Assembly: GCA_965223255.1 (NCBI GenBank)
Contig: CBDCWA010000002.1
Coordinates: 496,001-560,000, forward strand
Length of the DNA: 64,000 nt
Direction: 5' to 3'
Source: CBDCWA01 sp965223255
Lineage (GTDB): Bacteria > Pseudomonadota > Alphaproteobacteria > Rhizobiales > Hyphomicrobiaceae
In this document: one piece after another, positions 8,998 through 16,799 of the stretch
Layout: every line of letters starts with the position of its first letter
How positions within the stretch are numbered: the first letter of the stretch is position 1
Position numbers and translations under genes: made by a program
The notes under the pieces: model-generated
What the model was told of the DNA's origin: nothing
What the model saw: only the letters and a program-made list of their open reading frames with translations
The model's database searches: none

Positions 8998-9771
8998 ATG
9001 GCCTATGAAACGATCATCGTTGAGAAAGAAGGCAACGTCGGCATCGTAACGCTGAATCGGCCCGAGGCGCTGAACGCCCTCAACAATCAGCTGATCAGCG
9101 AACTGGGGGCCGTTCTGGACGCATGGGAAGGCGATCCGAATATCCGCTGCATACTGATTACAGGATCTGATAAAGCATTTGCGGCCGGTGCCGACATCAA
9201 GGAAATGCAGTCTTTCGGCTACATGGATGTCTATGTTCAAGACTTCATCAGCACCTGGGAGCGCGTTGCGCACTGCCGCAAGCCAGTGATTGCCGCTGTG
9301 GCAGGTTTTGCGCTCGGTGGCGGTTGCGAACTCGCCATGATGTGCGACTTCATCATCGCCGCTGAGACCGCCAAATTCGGCCAGCCGGAAATCAAACTGG
9401 GCATTATGCCAGGCGCGGGCGGCTCACAGCGCCTCACCCGATTGATTGGCAAGTCGAAGGCGATGGAAATGTGCTTGACCGGCCGCATGATAGATGCCGA
9501 GGAAGCCGAGCGCGCAGGTTTGGTCTCACGCGTCGTACCGGCAGCTGATTTACTCGAAGATGCCAAAAAAACGGCCGCTACCATTGCCGCAATGTCACTG
9601 CCGGCGGTTATGATGACGAAGGAAAGCGTCAACCGCGCCTATGAGACGACCTTGGCCGAGGGCATTCGTTTCGAGCGCCGTCTGTTTCACGCCATGTTCG
9701 CGACAGAAGACCAAAAAGAAGGCATGGCAGCCTTTGCTGACAAGCGTAAGCCTCAGTTCAAAGATGCATGA
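8998..9771 (+). CDS. enoyl-CoA hydratase
   Basis: A crotonase-fold enzyme of 257 aa that hydrates 2-enoyl-CoA in fatty-acid beta-oxidation. The oxyanion-hole and catalytic segments are intact: AFAAGADIKEMQ, AAVAGFALGGGCELAMMCDFIIA (first catalytic Glu after GGGC) and FGQPEIKLGIMPGAGGSQRL (second catalytic Glu in PEIKLG). The C-terminal FHAMFATEDQKEGMAAFADKRKPQF block is characteristic of the short-chain FadB1/EchA8-type hydratases. It lies 36 bp after mutM on the same strand. Acyl-chain specificity cannot be read from sequence. Confidence 0.93.
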   Translation: MAYETIIVEKEGNVGIVTLNRPEALNALNNQLISELGAVLDAWEGDPNIRCILITGSDKAFAAGADIKEMQSFGYMDVYVQDFISTWERVAHCRKPVIAAVAGFALGGGCELAMMCDFIIAAETAKFGQPEIKLGIMPGAGGSQRLTRLIGKSKAMEMCLTGRMIDAEEAERAGLVSRVVPAADLLEDAKKTAATIAAMSLPAVMMTKESVNRAYETTLAEGIRFERRLFHAMFATEDQKEGMAAFADKRKPQFKDA

Positions 9772-10311
9772 CGGTCGCATCGCAGGGTGAGCGGTCTCCG
9801 TCTTCGCGCCGCGGCAGGCCGCGCATTAGCCGCAGTGCTGCGCCCCATGGCGGGCCGCCAACCGCCAAAGCGTCGGCCGCCATTGGAAGCAGCCGGACTT
9901 TAAGCAATTGTGCTGAGAGGACCGGCATTCGAACCGGCACGATGGTCGAAACCGGAAGTAGGTTGCGCAGATCCTCCGACAGGTACGCCGCTGCGCCAGG
10001 CAGAACGAGCGAATATCTCTGACGACTTCACGCCGCGGCTTATGCCATGGCAATGGTGCTGGCTTGGCCGACTCGCGCGACGTTCGCCGTCGCAGTTTGC
10101 GAGGTGCGTCATTGCGAGAATTCACGGCGTTGCTGTCAATCCGGGTTGGGGAATATCGCTCGCCCTGTCCCTGCGCGATACTCATGGTCGCCAGGCCGGT
10201 TTGCAAAACCGCATAAACGGCAATTGCGACAATACCGAAAAAGATGAATCTATCGGCTTTAGGCCGCCAGCTTAACAATAAGGCGTCAGGCATCGGTCTT
10301 GAGTGTTTCAT
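9772..10311 (-). pseudogene. possible degraded or frameshifted small membrane protein gene
   Basis: No recognised gene. On the minus strand a frame opens at 10311 and encodes a basic N-terminus and one hydrophobic segment (FIFFGIVAIAVYAVLQTG), then a charged linker ending PRREVVRDIRS near 10010. Beyond that the same frame becomes unusually Cys/Arg-rich. A neighbouring frame, open from about 10045 to 9772, gives a more protein-like composition (LVLPGAAAYLSEDLRNLLPV, then SAQLLKVRLLPMAADALAV). This pattern suggests one frameshift near 10010-10040 in a roughly 180-codon gene. No ribosome-binding site precedes 10311. It could also be non-coding, since I recognise no family. Confidence 0.25.
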
Positions 10312-10435
10312 AACACGCCCACAGGAAAAGTGTACGCCACCACCCCATAGAGATCTAATCAGCTTTCTCGTCCATCCTGTGACCTGGGCAAAAATTTTTG
10401 GCGGGGCAAAAGCGTCTCGTCGGGGCCCAGTTTTG

Positions 10436-11041
10436 TTAGCTTTGGACCAGCCGCCGATGGGTTATCAGTGCTACAATACTCAGCAAGATGATGAGTAGCC
10501 CACCAAACAGGAAGATCTGATTGGCCGCCCAATCATCTTTGCTGCTGGCCAGTTTGCCGGCGCCGATCAAGAAAGTAAGCCCCGCGACCGCCCCGGCGAG
10601 TTGCAGCTGTGTGGCACGATATGCGGCGCCAAGCAGAACCGAGCGGTATGCCTGGTTATTGACAGTCATAAAGCGTCGTCCCAGCCAGGCGACAAGAGCT
10701 GCGACCAGCACCATGCCAAACCCATATTGCCAGTCGTGGCGCCACTTAAGATCCGACAGACCATAACCGAATAACAAGGCCAGCCCGCCCCAGCCAAAGG
10801 CGGCGCTCGTGAGCCACGCATTCATCCGGGCGCCAATGTAGCGCACATCCGGTTGGTAGCTGTCGGCCCGAGCGAATGAGGCATTGAACGCAATGCTATA
10901 CGAGCCGAGGGCCAGCGCGCCGAGGGCCGCGCCGGTAGAACACAACCACAGGGTGCCGTTGCGTGCCCCAAGCGTAAACACTACGAGGCTGCCAATCAGA
11001 CCAATCGTCAACACGGCCAAGTTGAACTTGCTGACTGCCAT
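10436..11041 (-). CDS. hypothetical multi-span membrane protein (paralogue A)
   Basis: 201 aa, not recognised. About five to six hydrophobic segments are visible (near residues 8-27, 33-52, 80-95, 107-123, 143-162 and 174-192). The C-terminal DDWAANQIFLFGGLLIILLSIVALI resembles TDWAASNIFFFGAMAIAAI in the neighbour upstream (11089-11703), and both have a similar size and helix layout, so the two look like diverged tandem duplicates. There are 47 bp between them on the same strand, consistent with one transcript. No catalytic motif or cofactor site is seen. Possible roles (transport, sensing) would be guesses. Confidence 0.6.
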   Translation of the reverse strand: MAVSKFNLAVLTIGLIGSLVVFTLGARNGTLWLCSTGAALGALALGSYSIAFNASFARADSYQPDVRYIGARMNAWLTSAAFGWGGLALLFGYGLSDLKWRHDWQYGFGMVLVAALVAWLGRRFMTVNNQAYRSVLLGAAYRATQLQLAGAVAGLTFLIGAGKLASSKDDWAANQIFLFGGLLIILLSIVALITHRRLVQS

Positions 11042-11088
11042 GCACGCCCCACTCGTGTCTATTGCCGGGACTGAATTGCCGGCCCCGG

Positions 11089-11703
11089 TTACGTGTTGCC
11101 GGTGGCCCTTGTGGCAAACCGCCTGGCACGCAAATCATCACCACTGATTGCAGCAATCGCCATAGCACCAAAGAAGAAGATATTGCTTGCGGCCCAATCG
11201 GTATATTTCGGGTTGAGGAAACGCGTCATTTTGCCATCGATCAGCAGGCCGACCATGGCGATCACCATGCCGACCAATTGAATGATCGCCAGGGTGCGCC
11301 CAACTTTAAGCATCGTATCGTCAGAGCGTCCCTCTTCGACGTCTTTTTTCAGCGTGACCGAAAAGAATACGCACAGGGCACCGATCACCAGGCTGACGAC
11401 AGTAAACACCAGCCATTCGCGCCAGACGAGAACACCGGTGCCATAGGTGACGCCCAGATTGATCGCCGCCCAGGCCCATACGTATCCCATATATTTGGCA
11501 CTATTGCTGGCAACCAACGCGGGCGCCGTACCCGCCGCAGACAGCTCTCGGTTGGATCGGATGGCCAACAGTGCAAAATAGATCGCCACCGCGGCCGCAA
11601 TGGCAAGATGGGCATACCCGAGACGAATATCGGTTGCTTTGCCCGCTGCCGCGAGCACCAGGGCGATGGTGCTTGCCCCAATGCTTATAGCCCAAGAAAT
11701 CAT
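11089..11703 (-). CDS. hypothetical multi-span membrane protein (paralogue B)
   Basis: 204 aa, not recognised. ATG 11703 is preferred over in-frame 11832 because a strong GAGGGAGG ribosome-binding site sits just before it and a hydrophobic helix begins at once (MISWAISIGASTIALVLAAAG would be the first span). About six spans follow, with a KKDVEEGRSDDTMLK loop in the middle. The C-terminal TDWAASNIFFFGAMAI matches the end of the downstream paralogue at 10436-11041. The pair lies between an enoyl-CoA hydratase and rpsT, divergent from rpsT. Function unknown. Confidence 0.65.
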   Translation of the reverse strand: MISWAISIGASTIALVLAAAGKATDIRLGYAHLAIAAAVAIYFALLAIRSNRELSAAGTAPALVASNSAKYMGYVWAWAAINLGVTYGTGVLVWREWLVFTVVSLVIGALCVFFSVTLKKDVEEGRSDDTMLKVGRTLAIIQLVGMVIAMVGLLIDGKMTRFLNPKYTDWAASNIFFFGAMAIAAISGDDLRARRFATRATGNT

Positions 11704-11981
11704 GCGTCCCTCCCTCAACTGATCCGACCGCCCATCACTATCACGGTTGTTGGATAATCGAAATCGGAGCCATGGCCACCAATTCTTCAATTTGGGGCCG
11801 TCGTTGCCACCCCTGATTGACCCATCGTCCATTGACCCAATCGCGCGCCAGCGCTATAGACCTCTACAATATCCGCTCGAAGCTGCAGCTTGGGGCGCTT
11901 TTTTGTGGATGAACCTGCCAATTGCTTGGCGAGCAAACGAGCAATGGCAGCGAAACCAAGTATCGACGGAGAAAATTTCAC

Positions 11982-12248
11982 ATGGCGAATACGAGTTCCG
12001 CCAAAAAGGCGGCCCGCCAGACGATAAAACGCACGGAGACGAATAAAGCGCGTCGCACCAGCATGCGGACCAATGTCCGGCGTGTGGAGGAGGCGATCGT
12101 TTCCGGTGACAAGACAAAGGCTACCGAAGCCCTCAAGCTCGCTGAGCCCGTTCTTATGCGCACCGCCCAAAAGGGTGTGATTCATAAGAATGCCGCCAGC
12201 AGAAAGATCATGCGTTTATCGGCACGGGTCAAAGCCTTACCGAACTAA
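11982..12248 (+). CDS. rpsT: 30S ribosomal protein S20
   Basis: 88 aa, very basic, starting MANTSSAKKAARQTIKRTETNKARR, which matches bacterial S20, a primary 16S rRNA-binding protein of the small subunit. The C-terminal half (GVIHKNAASRKIMRLSARVKAL) is also canonical. The start at 11982 follows a GGAGAAAA ribosome-binding site. An in-frame start at 11922 would only add a non-homologous stretch. As in Caulobacter, rpsT sits just before the origin/dnaA region. A strong terminator follows at 12345-12375. Confidence 0.97.
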   Translation: MANTSSAKKAARQTIKRTETNKARRTSMRTNVRRVEEAIVSGDKTKATEALKLAEPVLMRTAQKGVIHKNAASRKIMRLSARVKALPN

Positions 12249-12306
12249 GTCTGCGCTTCAACCCAGACGCTGTTTGCCGCTGGCTTGAACGTAACGATAA
12301 ACATAA

Positions 12307-12336
12307 GTCCGACCAGGCACTATGTGCCATCCGGAC
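12307..12336 (+). other. stem-loop upstream of the rpsT terminator
   Basis: GTCCG (12307-12311) pairs with CGGAC (12332-12336), and GGCAC pairs with GTGCC around a TAT loop inside it. It lies in the rpsT 3' UTR just before the intrinsic terminator and may stabilise the transcript end. Only the pairing is seen in the sequence. Confidence 0.45.
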
Positions 12337-12344
12337 TGATGACC

Positions 12345-12375
12345 AAGGCCTCGCAAATTGCGGGGCCTTTGTTAT
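12345..12375 (+). terminator. rpsT: intrinsic terminator after rpsT
   Basis: A 10-bp stem, AAGGCCTCGC (12345-12354) with GCGGGGCCTT (12360-12369), has one G-T wobble, a 5-base AAATT loop, and TGTTATT after it. It is about 100 bp past the rpsT stop and separates it from the origin region. Confidence 0.8.
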
Positions 12376-12461
12376 TGGAACCAATCCGGCTCTTGTTCGC
12401 GCAGCGTTCCGGGACGGTCCTGCTCACGCCTTGCCCAACTCATCTTGATTCGCCCCGCTTC

Positions 12462-12483
12462 AATTGCTCATTAATTGCTCATT
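12462..12483 (+). repeat. tandem 11-bp repeat in the origin region
   Basis: AATTGCTCATT occurs twice head to tail (12462-12472 and 12473-12483). The junction also makes TTAA-N7-TTAC, one base from the CtrA consensus. AT-rich direct repeats of this size are common in origin unwinding elements. Confidence 0.7.
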
Positions 12484-12906
12484 ACAAGAGCATAAAAAAA
12501 ATTTGCGAAGCATGGGTGCTGCGTCGCGCAATGCGACAGTTTGATTCACATTTATTGCCGTTGCCTCAAAACCACACGAGGCCATAGCGAATGATGGCAG
12601 CACATTCCACAACATGGCTTAAGTTATAGCGACATATAGATATTTGTCTCAGGGCCGACTCGCTTCGATGCCATTTTTATTTGCAATAGCAAGTCAAAAG
12701 AGTCGTTTAGGCTTTCACTTTTCACGTCGGCTGCTGGCGTTTTCAAACAGAAATCGTCGTCAGGAATTTTTGCTGTGGACTCAATAAGATTCGATTTTTC
12801 TTCCACAGATTCTGCATCACCAATTCACAGTGCCGCTACGAAATCGGTTGCACGTGTTGACCGGCTTCTGCGCCGGCCGTCAGCTTGCAAACCACCCCCC
12901 TATTCG

Positions 12907-12922
12907 TTAAGACTCGGTTAAC
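12907..12922 (+). promoter_or_regulatory. CtrA-type binding site overlapping a GANTC site
   Basis: TTAA, seven bases, then TTAAC is an exact match to the Caulobacter CtrA consensus TTAA-N7-TTAAC. The spacer contains GACTC, a CcrM methylation site, so methylation state and CtrA binding could interact. In Caulobacter, CtrA occupies such sites in oriC and blocks initiation. The role here is inferred. Confidence 0.6.
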
Positions 12923-13169
12923 AACGTGAGGCGTTAGGCGGTAGTTCAACCGCATCGTCTCCAGGCATCGACAAAGGTGTCATTTTTCAAGCGGTAGCGC
13001 AATTTGGCGGATGCATTGCTTGAGTAATTGGTGGGGACTGTCGGCAGGCTAAACCTGTCGCTTTATGTTGTTGACTGACGGTTGCACGTGCGTTGCGATT
13101 GATTTCCGAAGTTGAGTGCCGGGTCTTGTTGTTGCGTCGAAGGCAGCTCGCGTGCTGGAGGCTGTAAAG

Positions 13170-13613
13170 GTGGGGTCAAGTGAACCTGTCCACATTGAGG
13201 ATGTAACTGTGGAGCAAGTTTGGTCGCAACTATCGACCAATGCAAACGCAGTACTGATCGATGTACGGACCAAGGCAGAGTGGGCCTTCGTTGGCGTTCC
13301 GGACTTGGCGGAGATCGGAAAGCAGACGGTACTCTTTGAATGGCAAACATATCCGGACGGTGCGATCGATCCGGAATTTGCAGACGCGCTTTCAAAACAG
13401 CTCGAAGCGGCGAACGTAGGGACGACGGATGAATTGTTTTTCATTTGCCGTTCTGGAGGGCGCAGTTTGAAGGCAGCAGAAGCAATGGCGGCCAAAGGCT
13501 ACACGGCATGCCGCAATGTGGCGGACGGTTTTGAGGGCCCTCTCGATAAAGACCGTCACCGCGGCCAACTCGGCGGTTGGAAACATGCCGGCCTACCTTG
13601 GACGCAGAATTAA
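13170..13613 (+). CDS. rhodanese-like domain protein
   Basis: 147 aa, a single rhodanese fold used for sulfur transfer or related persulfide chemistry. The N-terminal VLIDVRTKAEWAFVGVPDL strand-helix and the active-site loop FICRSGGRS are present, the latter with the persulfide-accepting Cys at about residue 93. The tail VADGFEGPLDKDRHRG...GWKHAGLPW is common to alphaproteobacterial single-domain rhodaneses. GTG at 13170 is chosen because GGAGG lies 8 bases upstream; an earlier GTG at 13116 adds 18 unconserved residues. It sits alone between the candidate origin and dnaA, an uncommon neighbour. The acceptor is unknown. Confidence 0.85.
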   Translation: MGSSEPVHIEDVTVEQVWSQLSTNANAVLIDVRTKAEWAFVGVPDLAEIGKQTVLFEWQTYPDGAIDPEFADALSKQLEAANVGTTDELFFICRSGGRSLKAAEAMAAKGYTACRNVADGFEGPLDKDRHRGQLGGWKHAGLPWTQN

Positions 13614-13724
13614 ACACAAGACTTGAGCACCAAAAGGGGGTCATCGCCGAAGAAGGAAGCGGCAAGCTCAAATAATCAGCTCTCTTAACACCTTGAATAA
13701 TACCAACAGGACGCGGGGTTCAAA

Positions 13725-15221
13725 ATGTTGGCGACCAATCAATCACAAGCGGAGACTATATCGCAGCGGGAGTCCATTCCGGCGAACGAAGCAAATATCA
13801 CGAAGATCAAAGGGTTGCTTCGGAGCCGGTTTGGCGAAGATATCTATACAAGCTGGTTCAAGAGTATGGACATCGAAGGGTTCAATGGTGAGACTGTTCG
13901 GGTGTCGGTACCGGTGAAGTTCTTGCGCAATTGGATTCAGACTCACTATTCCGATGCATTGTTAGAGTGCTGCCAATCGGCATTTGAACAAGCGCGTCAT
14001 GTCGAGGTCGTCTTGCGTCAGCCAGTTGCATTGCGCAAGTCGGCTGACACCCCCTGTGTCGCGCAACCGGAGGATAGTTCCAGCCCAGCCGGCTCGGACC
14101 GCAGATCGATCGCGGTTTTTTCGCCAGGCGCCAACGCACCATCGCCGCAAGGGCGTACGTTTGCCGGTGGCCTTGAGGGCTCACCGCTGGATCCGCGCTA
14201 CACATTCGAGAGCTTTGTCGTTGGCCCGGCCAATCGCATGGCGCATTCGGGCGCCTTGCAGGTCGCCGAAACCGTGCTTGGAAAAGGATGCGATTTTAAT
14301 CCGTTGTTTGTCCACTCAAGCGTCGGATTGGGCAAGACGCATCTGCTGCAGGCCATCGCCTGGGAGGTGCAACGTCGTGCACCGCGCGCGCAGGTCTTGT
14401 ACATTACGGCAGAGCATTTCCGTTATCGCTTTGTAGATGCCCTGCGCAGTCAGGACGCGATGGCCTTCAAGGACACCTTCCAGTCCATAGACGTTTTGTT
14501 GATCGACGATCTCGAGTTTTTGCGCGGCGCGCAGACGGAGCAAGAGTTCGACCACATTATCAATCGTTTGTTGGATTCTGGTCGCCAGGTTGTGGTGGCG
14601 TCATCGCGTCCCCCTAATCAGATTGAAAAGCTCAATGATCGTATGCGTTCGCGTTTGCGGCGCGGTCTTGTAACCGAAATCGGCACGCTCGATCACGCCA
14701 TGCGCTTGAAGGTTCTTGAAAAGCGCGTGCAGGAACGCCGGATCATTGATCCCTCTTTCGAAATGTCAGCGGAAGTGTTGACGTTCCTGGCTGACAAGCT
14801 GACGGAGAGCGGTCGCGAGCTGGAAGGCGCGGTCACCCGTCTGCATGCGACATGGCAGTACATGCGGACACCGATTACTGTTGATGTGGCCCAAACCATG
14901 ATCCGCGATCTCGTCAATGCGGTTGAGCAGCGCCGAATAAAGATCGAGGACATATTGAGGGCCGTGACCCGGCACTTCGGGATTTCGCGGGGCGAGATAC
15001 TTTCTGAGCGGCGCCATAGATCTGTCGTGCGCCCGCGACAGATCGGAATGTACCTGGCAAAGCAACTTACGGAGCGGTCTTTACCGGAGATCGGTCGGCG
15101 TTTCGGCGGTCGCGACCATACAACGGTGCTCCATGCTATCCGCAAAATCGATAGCGAGGTCAAAGCCAACACAGTCTTGCGCGATGAGATTGACGATCTA
15201 AAGCGTTTGCTAAGCGCCTGA
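13725..15221 (+). CDS. dnaA: chromosomal replication initiator protein DnaA
   Basis: Binds DnaA boxes at oriC and opens the duplex. At 498 aa it has four domains: an N-terminal helicase-loading domain with GEDIYTSWFKSMDIEGF, a variable linker (about residues 105-155), an AAA+ domain from about 158, and a C-terminal DNA-binding domain. Walker A is GLGKTH at 201-206 and Walker B is VLLIDDLEFL near 257-266. The usual IDDIQF reads IDDLEF here, a mild change. The C-terminal signature FGGRDHTTVLHAIRKI is intact. It starts the dnaA-dnaN-recF-gyrB set. Confidence 0.97.
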   Translation: MLATNQSQAETISQRESIPANEANITKIKGLLRSRFGEDIYTSWFKSMDIEGFNGETVRVSVPVKFLRNWIQTHYSDALLECCQSAFEQARHVEVVLRQPVALRKSADTPCVAQPEDSSSPAGSDRRSIAVFSPGANAPSPQGRTFAGGLEGSPLDPRYTFESFVVGPANRMAHSGALQVAETVLGKGCDFNPLFVHSSVGLGKTHLLQAIAWEVQRRAPRAQVLYITAEHFRYRFVDALRSQDAMAFKDTFQSIDVLLIDDLEFLRGAQTEQEFDHIINRLLDSGRQVVVASSRPPNQIEKLNDRMRSRLRRGLVTEIGTLDHAMRLKVLEKRVQERRIIDPSFEMSAEVLTFLADKLTESGRELEGAVTRLHATWQYMRTPITVDVAQTMIRDLVNAVEQRRIKIEDILRAVTRHFGISRGEILSERRHRSVVRPRQIGMYLAKQLTERSLPEIGRRFGGRDHTTVLHAIRKIDSEVKANTVLRDEIDDLKRLLSA

Positions 15222-15576
15222 ATGTAAAGGCTGAAATCGCCCGCCGTCAGAGCAAGTCCGGCATTTTGGGCTGGGGATGCGTATTGCTGGAGCGATCGCC
15301 CCCAGCTCAGGAATCGCCCCCCAGCTCGGGATGGGTCCCATTGGCATCCAATCCGGCTTTATTGGGAAGCCTCTTGAGGTGCCTGAGCGCCTCAAATTTT
15401 GTTGCTTTGCGCGACTTCTTGCAACCTGCTCTTGCAAAAACGGATGCATTGCGGTCAAGTCGCACTCCACGAATCAGTTGCTCTACCGCCCTGAGGACAT
15501 TGCCTGTCAATTGGCGGTGGCGGTGATTTGAAGGGATAGCGCTTTAGCAACAAGAACAAGGCGTCGAGGCAAAGAA
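15222..15576. other. dnaA-dnaN intergenic region with repeats
   Basis: 355 bp with no credible gene; short frames here are Pro/Cys-rich and lack ribosome-binding sites. It contains an imperfect direct repeat at 15294-15330, CTTGAGGTGCC/CTGAGCGCCTCAA pairing near 15373-15395, and presumably the dnaN promoter. Nothing else is recognised. Confidence 0.5.
15294..15330 (+). repeat. imperfect direct repeat, about 18 bp x 2
   Basis: GATCGCCCCCAGCTCAG (from 15294) is followed at once by a second copy reading AATCGCCCCCCAGCTCGG. A GCTGGGG just upstream (near 15270) can pair with the CCCCAGC of either copy, so alternative hairpins are possible in the dnaA 3' region or dnaN leader. Confidence 0.6.
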
Positions 15577-16695
15577 ATGAGGATTGAGATCGAGCGCGGC
15601 GAGCTTTTGAGGGCTCTAAGTCATGTGACAAGCGTGGTTGAACGGCGCACGACATTACCAATTCTATCCAATGTCCTTCTAAAGACGACCACCGATGCCA
15701 TACTTTTCAAAGCAACGGATCTTGAGCGCGAGGTCATTGAGCAGGCACCAGCCAGTATTGCCGAACCAGGGGCCGTTACCGTGCCCGCCCATGTTCTCCA
15801 TGATATTGTCCGCAAGCTACCGGATGGTTCGCAAGTCGAGCTGGCACGCAAAGGCGAGGACGGTCGCCTGTCGCTGTCCTCCGGTCAGGCGAATTTCTCG
15901 TTGCAGACATTACCGGCAGAAGAATTCCCCGATCTTGCCCCCGGCGAGATGAGCCACAATTTTGAAATGACGGCTAAGGATCTCCGCCGTTTGATCGAGA
16001 AGACCAGGTTTGCCATTTCGACGGAGGAGACTCGGTATTACTTAAACGGCATCTATTTTCATCCAGCTCCCGCGGATTCCGGCCAGACGTTACGCGCCGT
16101 TGCAACAGATGGTCACCGCTTGGCGCAGGCAGATTTGCCAAGCCCCGCTGGCGCCGCAGACATGCCCGGCGTTATCATTCCGCGCAAGACCGTGCATGAA
16201 ATACATCGCTTGATTGAGGATTCCGATGCCGGCGTTGCCGTCGGTGTTTCGACATCCAAAATCCGGATCGAATGCGGCACCGTCGCGCTCACGTCGAAGC
16301 TGATTGACGGCACATTTCCCGATTACGCGCGTGTTATTCCGCAGAACAACGACAAGGAATTGAGGGTCTCAAATGCTCAGTTCATGAGTGCTGTGGACCG
16401 TGTCTCCACCATCGCGAGCGAACGCGGACGAGCGGTAAAACTAAACTTGACCACCGATAGCCTTGTCTTGTCGGTCAATAATCCCGATGGCGGCAGTGCA
16501 ACTGAGCAATTGCCGGTCGAGTATGGATCGGACCCTTTGGAAATCGGTTTCAATGCGCGTTATCTCCTCGATATTGCCAGTCAACTCGAGAGCGATCACG
16601 CCGTCTTTTCGCTCGCCGATCCAGGTTCACCGACAATGGTGCGCGACGGAGCCGATGAGGATGCCCTCTACGTTTTGATGCCGATGCGGGTCTGA
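15577..16695 (+). CDS. dnaN: DNA polymerase III sliding clamp (beta subunit)
   Basis: The 372-aa ring-forming processivity clamp. It begins MRIEIERGELLRALSHVTSVVERRTTLPILSNVL, the standard first-domain opening. Later family blocks are TRYYLNGIYFH, ATDGHRLAQADLP and, at the C-terminus, DALYVLMPMRV, where the hydrophobic partner-binding cleft lies. Length is standard. It is 355 bp after dnaA and followed by recF after about 100 bp. Confidence 0.98.
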   Translation: MRIEIERGELLRALSHVTSVVERRTTLPILSNVLLKTTTDAILFKATDLEREVIEQAPASIAEPGAVTVPAHVLHDIVRKLPDGSQVELARKGEDGRLSLSSGQANFSLQTLPAEEFPDLAPGEMSHNFEMTAKDLRRLIEKTRFAISTEETRYYLNGIYFHPAPADSGQTLRAVATDGHRLAQADLPSPAGAADMPGVIIPRKTVHEIHRLIEDSDAGVAVGVSTSKIRIECGTVALTSKLIDGTFPDYARVIPQNNDKELRVSNAQFMSAVDRVSTIASERGRAVKLNLTTDSLVLSVNNPDGGSATEQLPVEYGSDPLEIGFNARYLLDIASQLESDHAVFSLADPGSPTMVRDGADEDALYVLMPMRV

Positions 16696-16799
16696 TTTGC
16701 CAGATTGAAAGCCCGCTCGGCCGTACCGCGCCGTGATTGCATTGTAGTAAAAGCCGAATTCGGACAACTCTTGCAACGGCGCCCGACGGTGAAAACACC

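Larger units (their letters stand above)
12440..12925. other. oriC: candidate chromosomal replication origin (oriC)
   Basis: A roughly 900-bp gap between rpsT and the genes leading to dnaA lacks a convincing gene but is rich in origin-like sites. There are eight GANTC sites between 12447 and 12915, against about two expected by chance, and a perfect CtrA consensus at 12907-12922. TCCACA cores of weak DnaA boxes occur at about 12606 (+), 12774 (-) and 12802 (+, TCTTCCACA, 7 of 9 to the consensus). An A/T-rich stretch lies near 12470-12505, with a tandem 11-mer at 12462-12483. Position next to rpsT and dnaA matches Caulobacter. No perfect TTATCCACA box is present. A 60-codon minus-strand frame (12624-12806) overlaps but has no ribosome-binding site. 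Confidence 0.55.

Noticed and set aside
9905..9990. tRNA-like GGTTCGAAT T-loop string on the minus strand
   Set aside because: The flanking bases do not form a 5-bp T stem with a 7-base loop, and no acceptor, D or anticodon arms are found.
12624..12806. 60-codon minus-strand frame inside the candidate origin, with a protein-like composition
   Set aside because: GTG start without a ribosome-binding site, no recognised family, and it overlaps the origin-site cluster. A small gene or relic cannot be excluded.
15210..15470. 86-codon minus-strand frame between dnaA and dnaN
   Set aside because: It reads through the direct repeat, is rich in Pro, Gly and Ile from that repeat, and has no start signal.
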